Source: Aquirufa nivalisilvae (lineage in GTDB: Bacteria > Bacteroidota > Bacteroidia > Cytophagales > Spirosomataceae). Taken from it: a stretch of 64,000 nt of DNA. This document shows positions 57,438 to 64,000 of the stretch, piece after piece. Both the position numbers and the translations under genes were made by a program. How positions within the stretch are numbered: position 1 is the first letter of the stretch; every line of letters starts with the position of its first letter. The stretch is from contig NZ_SEWX01000005.1 in assembly GCF_004307455.1 (NCBI RefSeq), forward strand, positions 372,001 to 436,000, in the 5' to 3' direction. Below the pieces are notes generated by a model. That model ran no database searches and had not been told where the DNA came from. It saw only the letters and a program-made list of their open reading frames with translations.

Positions 57438-59720
57438 TTAAAAAGGATAACCAATTCCTATATTAAATTCAATTGGGTTTTCTCCACTACTGAATGAAGT
57501 TTTGGAGAGAACCCATTTTTCATTTTCAGGCTTGGCAGGATTAATTACTTTAGTTGCCAAATCTAGACGTAATAAGAAATAAGAGAAGTCCCAACGTAAA
57601 CCAAATCCGGTTCCAACAGCTATTTGATTGTAAAAACGATCAAAAGCAAAATAACCATCTTTCTCACCTTTGGAATTAGCAAATGTCCAAATGTTACCAG
57701 CATCAATGAAAAATGCTCCATTCATGGTACCAAAAAGTTGAAACATTCTAAATCGGTATTCTAGAGACGATTCTAACAATATACTTCCTGGCTGCTCAAT
57801 CAAATTACTGATAGCATTATATGCTCCTGGCCCCAATCGACGAGGCTTCCAGGCCCGTAAACTACTGGGGCCACCTATGAAGAAATTCTTCTCATATGGC
57901 AGCTGAAAATCGTTTTCTTCACCATAGGCATAGGCTAAACCTCCAATAAATTTAAATGCTAATTGAGACTTCCTATTTAAGCCTAACATTTTGTATTTTC
58001 TATAATCGAAATTGAAACGTAAAAATCGATAAAACTGAATGTTTTGATTGCTTCCTAATATATTTTCAATGAAAGCAATTTTCTTGGATCCAATTAAATT
58101 TAAAGTACTTCCGCCTGATTCCAAGCCCAATTGAAACGATTCTCCTGCTTGCAATTCATTGCTTGGTAAAAAGCTACGATAGGAATATGTGAAATGAATG
58201 CTTGATACAAAACTTGGATTAAAGCTACGGTAAAGGTTATTTCCTTGTAATCGCAATTCTTCTAAATAGTTCTTAAAAGCACTAGCTGTAGCCGTTTCAG
58301 GATAATTAGTATTTAAAATATTCAAGTCTACTAATGAAAACTGGAATGTTTTAAAGGGTGATTTTCTCCATTGGTAGCGTTGAAAAATCTTGAAATTAGT
58401 TCTTAAATATTCTGGACGATTGATGTAATCATATCCAAATCCGATTTGTGTTTGAGAAGCATACAGCGGTCCTAATTGTTGTCTTATATTAGTAGGCAAG
58501 AATAACCTAGGGAAGTTTAATGTGGTACTTAAATTAACCTCTAAATTCTTTCTTGCTTGATCTGTATTGATAAATCCTGCCTGAGCTTCAAATCCCACTC
58601 GAGCTGAAAAATCTAAGTAATCTAAACTAGAAAATACTCTTCTCACTTTAAATGAATTAGTAAGGAAAGGTCCTGGAATACCTCTAAAAATACTTCCTCC
58701 TAATTCTGATGAGAAATTGAATTTTTCATTAGGAACTAATTCAACTTTGGGGAATACACGGGTAGAGGAGGTGTCAAACTTGATTGCTACCGATTTAAAT
58801 TGATCAGAAGCATAGATATTTTGTAAGCTTTGATTTAACTGATCTACTGAATAAAGATCACCTTCTTTAAAAGTAATTAATTTAGATAAAGCCGAAGTAT
58901 TTAATACCCCAATATTGCTTGAATCTGCGTATTGATTATTAATAAAGCTTGCTTTACCGAATCGAAATAATCGATCATATAATCGGTTAGTGTTAACCTC
59001 TTTAAAATCAGGAATTTTATATATTATCCCAACATGAAATAAGCTAGTATCTTGGAGATCATTGAGCTTTAATCCAACTGCTTCATTTGAAAAGTAAAAA
59101 TATCCTTGATTCTTTAAATAATGGCTAATATTATCTTTCTCTTTTTTGAGTAAATCTAGGTTTAGTCGATCATTAATAGAAATAACGCTTTCTTTAGCAT
59201 AATAGGATTCTATTTTTTTTCCTAACTGGGGATTATCTACTAAAAATGAGTCCTTTTTGGAAAAAGTACTCAGCGTATTTTCTTCAATTTGGTATGTAAC
59301 ATTAACTAATTTTTCTAATTTATGGAGTGTGTCAATTTTTAAAAAAACACGATTTTTTAAAAATCCATTATTTCGATAATATTTATAAATGGTCTCTTTC
59401 GTAATTTCTAAATAGCCCTTATTTAAACTAGGATTGGGTGTATTAAAAAATTGAATAAATGCAGCAGATTTCCCTAATGAATCTTTTAGCTTTCTTTTGG
59501 CTTCAAAGTATCCATACGTTTTAGGTGAAAAAATTCTTGCATAGGATTCCTTTAAACCAGGTATATTTGTTCTAAGGTCTTCTTTGGATATTAATTTATT
59601 GCCTTGAATGTCAATTCGGTCTACTTTATATTCAGACAATTTAAATTGGCGATAGCCAGTACAGGAGATAAACAGTGCCTGAGTTATTAATAAACCAATA
59701 AGTATATTTCTAGATTTCAA
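57438..59720 (-). CDS. BamA/TamA superfamily outer membrane protein, TamL-like lipoprotein
   Basis: 760 residues from a TTG at 59720; upstream in frame there is a stop after two codons, so no ATG is available. The N-terminus has a lipoprotein signal (LFISCTGY, cysteine near residue 20). POTRA-like domains fill roughly 30-380 and the 16-strand barrel follows, ending in FNIGIGYPF. The lipidated form is that of TamL, described in Bacteroidota as partner of TamB in envelope assembly. No tamB lies nearby. The start codon is 3 bases from the divergent trmH start. Confidence 0.88.
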   Translation of the reverse strand: MKSRNILIGLLITQALFISCTGYRQFKLSEYKVDRIDIQGNKLISKEDLRTNIPGLKESYARIFSPKTYGYFEAKRKLKDSLGKSAAFIQFFNTPNPSLNKGYLEITKETIYKYYRNNGFLKNRVFLKIDTLHKLEKLVNVTYQIEENTLSTFSKKDSFLVDNPQLGKKIESYYAKESVISINDRLNLDLLKKEKDNISHYLKNQGYFYFSNEAVGLKLNDLQDTSLFHVGIIYKIPDFKEVNTNRLYDRLFRFGKASFINNQYADSSNIGVLNTSALSKLITFKEGDLYSVDQLNQSLQNIYASDQFKSVAIKFDTSSTRVFPKVELVPNEKFNFSSELGGSIFRGIPGPFLTNSFKVRRVFSSLDYLDFSARVGFEAQAGFINTDQARKNLEVNLSTTLNFPRLFLPTNIRQQLGPLYASQTQIGFGYDYINRPEYLRTNFKIFQRYQWRKSPFKTFQFSLVDLNILNTNYPETATASAFKNYLEELRLQGNNLYRSFNPSFVSSIHFTYSYRSFLPSNELQAGESFQLGLESGGSTLNLIGSKKIAFIENILGSNQNIQFYRFLRFNFDYRKYKMLGLNRKSQLAFKFIGGLAYAYGEENDFQLPYEKNFFIGGPSSLRAWKPRRLGPGAYNAISNLIEQPGSILLESSLEYRFRMFQLFGTMNGAFFIDAGNIWTFANSKGEKDGYFAFDRFYNQIAVGTGFGLRWDFSYFLLRLDLATKVINPAKPENEKWVLSKTSFSSGENPIEFNIGIGYPF

Positions 59721-59723
59721 TTG

Positions 59724-60452
59724 ATGCTAACGAATAAACAAATAAAGTTAATTAATTCTCTACATTCTAAAAAAGGACGATTGGAGAACGAACTATTTTT
59801 GGTAGAAGGAGAGAAGGGTATTCAAGAAGTTCTAGATTCAAGCTATGAAGTTGAGTTTTTAGTAATAAACGTGGATTTTCAGCATCTATTTTCTGCCACA
59901 TCAGTTCCTACGTATTTTTTGTCAAAGGACGAAATAACTAAACTAAGTACCTTAACCATTAATCAGTATGGTTTAGCCGTGGTACGCAGTAAATCAAGTA
60001 ATGAAATTACACCTTTGGATGACGTTGTGTTAGTCCTTGATGGTGTTAGAGACCCAGGTAATTTAGGAACAATTATACGAATTTGTGATTGGTATGGAAT
60101 TAAGCAAATAGTGTGTTCTCAGGACAGTACAGAATTTTATAATCCTAAGGTTATTTCAGCCACCATGGGATCGTTTAAACGAGTAGAATGTTTGTATGTC
60201 GATTTACAAGATTTCCTGCTATCAAATCCTAGTCATTCAATTATCGGAGCAGATTTAGCTGGAGAAAATCTACACCATTATCAATTTCCACAAAAGGTGT
60301 TTATTGTCATGGGAAGCGAATCTCACGGAATTAGGCCTGAGGTAAGTAAACTTATTCAACAAAGAATTACCATCCCTAGATTTGGGGAAGCAGAATCCCT
60401 TAATGTGGCTATTTCAACTGGAATTATATTAGACCATTTCAGAAAAAGTTAA
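59724..60452 (+). CDS. TrmH/SpoU-family RNA methyltransferase
   Basis: 242 residues from ATG at 59724. N-terminal substrate-binding domain, then the SPOUT knot with VLVLDGVRDPGNLGTIIRICDWYG, VMGSESHGIRPEV and the last motif IPRFGEAESLNVAISTGIIL. It methylates a 2'-OH in rRNA or tRNA; the precise target is not visible. The 3' end overlaps the convergent transporter gene by 4 bases. Confidence 0.93.
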   Translation: MLTNKQIKLINSLHSKKGRLENELFLVEGEKGIQEVLDSSYEVEFLVINVDFQHLFSATSVPTYFLSKDEITKLSTLTINQYGLAVVRSKSSNEITPLDDVVLVLDGVRDPGNLGTIIRICDWYGIKQIVCSQDSTEFYNPKVISATMGSFKRVECLYVDLQDFLLSNPSHSIIGADLAGENLHHYQFPQKVFIVMGSESHGIRPEVSKLIQQRITIPRFGEAESLNVAISTGIILDHFRKS

Positions 60453-61186
60453 TCTTTTTCTGATTTTAAATACAATTCAATCAAATAGTGAGCTAGGTAC
60501 AGTACGGGAGTGAAAAGAATGGCAATAATGAACTTGTATAAGTAATTATTGAAGGAAACATTCATCCATTGACTCAAACTCCAATTTCCAAAGAAATAAA
60601 AAGCTATACCAATGACCACTATACTATCAATCAATTGAGAAATGAGTGTGGATCCCGTAGCTCTAAGCCAAATATGTTTCTGGCCGGTCCTGGATTTAAT
60701 CTTTTCAAAAATAACAGCATCTAACATTTGACTTACCAAAAATGCCGTTAACGATCCTGTAATAATTCCTAAGCCCTGACGGAATATTCTTGCGAATGAA
60801 AGATTTATATCAAATCCATTGGAATTATTAACTTGAAGCCAGAAATCAGCAGGTACTAACAAGGTTGCCCAATAGATTATTAAAAATGAATAGGCAATGA
60901 ATAGGGCTGTCGTGTATGATATAAAGCGTACACCTTTTTTTCCAAAATAATCATTGATAATATCAGAGGTGATAAAAACAATAGGCCAATTGAGCGCACC
61001 AGCAGTTTGATTAAAATCCCAAGTTTCTCCCCATGGGGTTAATAATCCAAGTGGAGAGAAACCTAAGGACTTTTCAATACTGACTATTTTAACTCCAATA
61101 ATCTCAGCAATAATAGCATTCGTTAAAAATATTCCAAATAGGAAAATAAATAGTTTTTGCTTGCGAGAAAATTGGTTAAAAATCAT
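60449..61186 (-). CDS. Queuosine precursor transporter (YhhQ/VUT family)
   Basis: 245 residues with about six hydrophobic segments and the family's ALNWPIVFITSDIINDYFGKKGVRFISY block; EIIGVKIV in helix 1 is also typical. It takes up a deazaguanine base (preQ0, preQ1 or queuine). Since a queD gene lies at 9372-9794, the organism may combine synthesis with uptake. It starts 4 bases inside the aminotransferase gene's end. Confidence 0.92.
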   Translation of the reverse strand: MIFNQFSRKQKLFIFLFGIFLTNAIIAEIIGVKIVSIEKSLGFSPLGLLTPWGETWDFNQTAGALNWPIVFITSDIINDYFGKKGVRFISYTTALFIAYSFLIIYWATLLVPADFWLQVNNSNGFDINLSFARIFRQGLGIITGSLTAFLVSQMLDAVIFEKIKSRTGQKHIWLRATGSTLISQLIDSIVVIGIAFYFFGNWSLSQWMNVSFNNYLYKFIIAILFTPVLYLAHYLIELYLKSEKD

Positions 61187-62394
61187 CTTCTATAGTTATC
61201 AAAATGCAGGGCAATTTTATCTAATGCTAATGAAAGTTGTTCTACATGAGGTAGAAACACTATTCTGAAATGATCTCTTTGTTTGAAATTAAAACCTCTA
61301 CCTGCTACAACAAGAATCTTTTGTTCTTCCAATAGCGACATGACAAAATGCTCATCATCTTCAAACGTAAATTTACCTAGATCAATTTTGGGAAAAAGGT
61401 ATAAAGCACCTTTGGGTTTTACACAGCTAACGCCATCAATAGCATTGAGTTTTTCATAAGCCAATTGCATTTGCTTATATAACCTACCACCAGGCGCCAC
61501 TAAGTCATTGATGGATTGATAGCCACCTAATGCCGTTTGAATACCAAATTGAGTAATAACGTTAGCACACAATCTTGTACTAAATAAGAAATTTAGACCT
61601 TCGATATATGATTTAGCTTTATGCTTAGCACCCGTTAAAATCATCCAACCTCCTCTAAAACCTGCAGCACGGTAGTTTTTAGACAAACCACCCATGGTAA
61701 CAATTAATATTTCATCGCTTAAACCTGCAGCAGAATTATGTTCATGTTGATCGTACAAAATCTTATCATAAATCTCATCTGAAAATAGAATCAACTTATG
61801 CTTAGCTGCTAGTTGAACAATTTTTTCTACTGTTTCTTTAGAATAAACTGCACCCGTAGGGTTGTTAGGGTTAATCATGACAATGGCTCTGCATTTGTCC
61901 GTGATTTTGGCCTCCATATCCTCTAAATCGGGTTGCCAATCCGTTGATTCGTCGCAAACGTAATGAACGGAGCTTCCGCCTGCTAATCCTACTACAGTAG
62001 TCCAAAGTGGATAATCAGGAGAAGGAATTAAAACTTCATCATCTGGATTTAATAAAGCCATCATGACAAGGGAAATTAATTCACTGACACCGTTTCCAAT
62101 GTAGATATCTTCAATCAAAATGTTTTTGACACCTTTGTTTTGATAATACTGCATGACAGCTTTTCTAGCTGCGAATAGGCCACGAGAATCTGTATAGCCT
62201 TGGGCATTTCGGATATTGACAATGATATCGTGAACGATTTCATCTGGAGTTTCAAAACCAAATGCTGCAGGATTACCTATATTTAAAGATGTAATTTTAT
62301 AACCTTGATTCTGAAGAGCCAGCGCCTTATCATATACAGGTCCACGAATTTCATACTTCAAATGCTCTAACCTGCTACTTTTTAATATATCCAT
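61183..62394 (-). CDS. PLP-dependent aminotransferase, alanine transaminase-like
   Basis: 403 residues, class I fold. PLP lysine in GLSKNYRAAGFRGGW (about residue 240), SPDYPLW, NPNNPTGAVYS and the C-terminal arginine region DHFRIVFLPHVEQL are typical of AlaA/AlaC enzymes. It would exchange alanine and 2-oxoglutarate with pyruvate and glutamate. The transporter gene overlaps its stop by 4 bases. Confidence 0.92.
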   Translation of the reverse strand: MDILKSSRLEHLKYEIRGPVYDKALALQNQGYKITSLNIGNPAAFGFETPDEIVHDIIVNIRNAQGYTDSRGLFAARKAVMQYYQNKGVKNILIEDIYIGNGVSELISLVMMALLNPDDEVLIPSPDYPLWTTVVGLAGGSSVHYVCDESTDWQPDLEDMEAKITDKCRAIVMINPNNPTGAVYSKETVEKIVQLAAKHKLILFSDEIYDKILYDQHEHNSAAGLSDEILIVTMGGLSKNYRAAGFRGGWMILTGAKHKAKSYIEGLNFLFSTRLCANVITQFGIQTALGGYQSINDLVAPGGRLYKQMQLAYEKLNAIDGVSCVKPKGALYLFPKIDLGKFTFEDDEHFVMSLLEEQKILVVAGRGFNFKQRDHFRIVFLPHVEQLSLALDKIALHFDNYRR

Positions 62395-62427
62395 TGAAAA
62401 AAAATAAGAATTGTAAAAATAGTAATT

Positions 62428-62435
62428 TACTTTTG
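62428..62435 (+). promoter_or_regulatory. Candidate -7 element before the 62457 gene
   Basis: TACTTTTG, an exact fit to TAnnTTTG, 21 bases before the ATG at 62457. Upstream TTG is at 14 bases, not the ideal spacing. Confidence 0.4.
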
Positions 62436-62456
62436 AATTGTTTTTAAGCTCACTTA

Positions 62457-63158
62457 ATGAATTTCACACAACTATTTATTATTCTATTGAGTTTATTTTC
62501 AGTTATTTATCTCCTTATACTGTGGAGATATTGGCGAAATTCAAGAGGTATTTTCCGTATTTCAGGGATATTTATTTTTAAGATATTGGCTAGGCTAAGT
62601 ATTTTTTTACTTTTTTTCTGGCTATTCATTTCCTATTTGGAGCCTAATAATTCGTCTAAAAACCTTGCTGAACCTGTAAAAGCCATTTATCAAGTTCCCC
62701 AGTATTATACTTTGTCGAAAGAAAGTTGGCAAGAGGCACAATCTGTGATTAGTGAAGATTTAAAACGAACACAACCAGTTTATGTTAGTCTTGTAATTTC
62801 TCAATTCAAGAATAAGAAGTTAGAGACTTTAATTCCAGCAACACCATTGCATTCTTTTCTTAGTTTGATTGAAAATCCGGAGGTATTAAACTTAAGACAT
62901 TCCATTCTTCAAGATGCAAGTTCCAAATCAGGAGACAGAAAAGGAGGGATTCAAGAGTTTAGCCCAATTACTAAATTGGTAAAAAAAGGAAATGCAAGTC
63001 AGGAATTTACCCTAACCAACCAAGAAACTTCCTATTTTACTTTTCTTAGCTCGAATAATTGGACTGAATTAGTCGATATGAAGGTATATTTATTAATTTT
63101 GTTATTGATATTAATCACATCAGATTTACTCTTTATTCTGCATATAATTAAGATATAG
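62457..63158 (+). CDS. Membrane protein of unknown function with three hydrophobic segments
   Basis: 233 residues. Hydrophobic segments at about 5-23, 40-62 and 208-230 enclose a soluble stretch of 140 residues without known motifs (about 66-205). The layout of two N-terminal helices, a soluble domain and a C-terminal helix recalls BatA-type proteins, but no VWA motif is present. The next gene starts 1 base after the stop, so the two are coupled. I do not recognise a family. Confidence 0.7.
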   Translation: MNFTQLFIILLSLFSVIYLLILWRYWRNSRGIFRISGIFIFKILARLSIFLLFFWLFISYLEPNNSSKNLAEPVKAIYQVPQYYTLSKESWQEAQSVISEDLKRTQPVYVSLVISQFKNKKLETLIPATPLHSFLSLIENPEVLNLRHSILQDASSKSGDRKGGIQEFSPITKLVKKGNASQEFTLTNQETSYFTFLSSNNWTELVDMKVYLLILLLILITSDLLFILHIIKI

Positions 63159-63159
63159 T

Positions 63160-63702
63160 TTGTTTACATCTTATTTGTACATTTTTTTATTGATTTATCA
63201 GGGCCTATTTTCAAATAGGGCTAGTGTATACAATAAAGATATTCAGCAGGTTAACTATCTAATCAAGAATAAGCGAAATGCAGAAGCCTTGTTTTGGATA
63301 CGAAAAGCAAAGGGTAAAGATATTTTCATCAACAAAGAATTAGAGAAAACGCAAGCTTTATTAAATATTCGGTTGAATCAACTAGTAGAGAATAACACGC
63401 GATTTTCTAGTACTGATTCAAATGAATTATTAATTGAAGCTGCCATTTTAGAAAAGCAAGGAAACATTGACCAAGCTATTTCTTTAATTGAAAGAGGAAT
63501 TAAGGATAATCCACTTTCAGATACGCTAATAAAGCAATATGAGATATATGCCTTTAAATGGAGAAAACTTCTTCCCGTTTTGAAAATGGCAAAGCAAAAT
63601 CAGTGGCTGCAAGAACAGCAAAATATGAATCGAATTAATACCAAAGAAGCATTGGGATTGTTGGATTTAATGAAAAAGAAAGAGAGAATTTTAATTTATT
63701 AA
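63160..63702 (+). CDS. TPR-like protein with N-terminal hydrophobic segment, unknown function
   Basis: 180 residues beginning with TTG at 63160, one base after the previous stop; no ATG lies early in the frame. An N-terminal hydrophobic stretch (FTSYLYIFLLIYQGLF) would be a membrane anchor or signal. The rest is helical with TPR-like units (AAILEKQGNIDQAISLIERGIKDNP). purC follows after 2 bases. Function unknown; the coupling suggests a complex with the preceding membrane protein. Confidence 0.65.
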   Translation: MFTSYLYIFLLIYQGLFSNRASVYNKDIQQVNYLIKNKRNAEALFWIRKAKGKDIFINKELEKTQALLNIRLNQLVENNTRFSSTDSNELLIEAAILEKQGNIDQAISLIERGIKDNPLSDTLIKQYEIYAFKWRKLLPVLKMAKQNQWLQEQQNMNRINTKEALGLLDLMKKKERILIY

Positions 63703-63704
63703 TC

Positions 63705-64000
63705 ATGGAAAATAAGGCTCAAGGTCATTTCAATTTTAAAAACCAAACGGCTTTTTATCGTGGCAAAGTAAGAGACGTATATAGTATCGGAGCTGATCGA
63801 TTATTGATGGTTACATCCGATCGTATTTCTGCTTTTGACGTAATTCTTCCAAGAACCATTCCTTTTAAAGGACAGGTTTTGAATCAAATTGCTGCCTATT
63901 TTTTGAATAAAACACGTGATGTAATCCCCAATTGGTTAATTGATACACCGGACCCTAATGCGGCTTATGGCTATAAATGCACACCTATTCCTATAGAAAT
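63705..64000 (+). CDS. purC: SAICAR synthetase, N-terminal part
   Basis: The first 98 residues, running off the window. FYRGKVRDVYSIGADRLLMV and TSDRISAFDVILPRTIPFKG are the N-terminal ATP-binding region of phosphoribosylaminoimidazole-succinocarboxamide synthase (purine synthesis). It begins 2 bases after the TPR-like gene, probably in one transcript. Confidence 0.95.
   Translation, partial: MENKAQGHFNFKNQTAFYRGKVRDVYSIGADRLLMVTSDRISAFDVILPRTIPFKGQVLNQIAAYFLNKTRDVIPNWLIDTPDPNAAYGYKCTPIPIE

Overview
This window is a chromosomal segment of a member of the Bacteroidota, most likely order Cytophagales (Spirosomaceae/Cytophagaceae type; the genus cannot be fixed by eye). The signs are a SusC/SusD pair, a long-form HisG, a TamL-like lipoprotein, split transketolase genes, AT-rich sequence, and repeated use of the Bacteroidota-type -7 promoter element TAnnTTTG. 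It is almost wholly core housekeeping DNA. I see no insertion sequence, prophage, CRISPR array, integrase or toxin-antitoxin module.

Layout. 1-4592: end of a SusC receptor, SusD, and a DUF6807 protein (a glycan or small-sugar locus). 4668-8277: a beta-CASP nuclease-like protein, accA, a HAD phosphatase and an acyltransferase. 8265-9794 (-): lpxB and queD. 9927-10892: heptose epimerase. 10873-16665 (-): pyrG-yidC-hemL-glycosyltransferase. 16767-23015: AddA/RecB-like helicase-nuclease, NlpC/P60 lipoprotein, and the carboxynorspermidine dehydrogenase/decarboxylase pair for polyamines. 23016-23333: tRNA-Ala(GGC) and two strong inverted repeats. 23334-27042 (-): hisG-hisD-hisC and an outer-membrane protein. 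27104-33903 (-): pyruvate dehydrogenase E2, lepA, aminopeptidase P, a methyltransferase, a DUF1080 protein and a 47-residue basic protein. 33993-38485: hisS facing pgi, a GH25 muramidase and a 1-Cys peroxiredoxin. 38543-38825 (-): an apparent free-standing tRNA-like non-coding RNA. 38893-43227: Lrp-type regulator, solitary sufB, a D-cysteine desulfhydrase-like enzyme, rluD and a GNAT enzyme. 43247-46299 (-): two MFS transporters and a deoxyribonucleotidase. 46362-53253 (-): groEL, groES, secG, a TPR-like protein, lptE, a sigma-54 activator, miaB and an ABC ATPase. 53349-57436: sucC, FAH-family hydrolase, bcp and the two transketolase halves. 57438-62394: TamL-like protein, TrmH-type methyltransferase, queuosine-precursor transporter and an alanine-type aminotransferase. 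62457-64000: two unknown membrane-associated proteins and the start of purC.

The two most interesting items are both in RNA or regulation. First, 38617-38760 (-) folds as a tRNA with acceptor, D, anticodon and T arms, an Asp-type GUC anticodon and G73. It also carries a Leu-like D arm and a 74-nt insert where the variable loop should be, and has its own promoter and terminator. Second, the secG-groES gap holds a near-perfect sigma-54 promoter with paired upstream repeats. A PspF-like sigma-54 activator lies in the same gene cluster, which suggests an unusual control of the GroE chaperonin.
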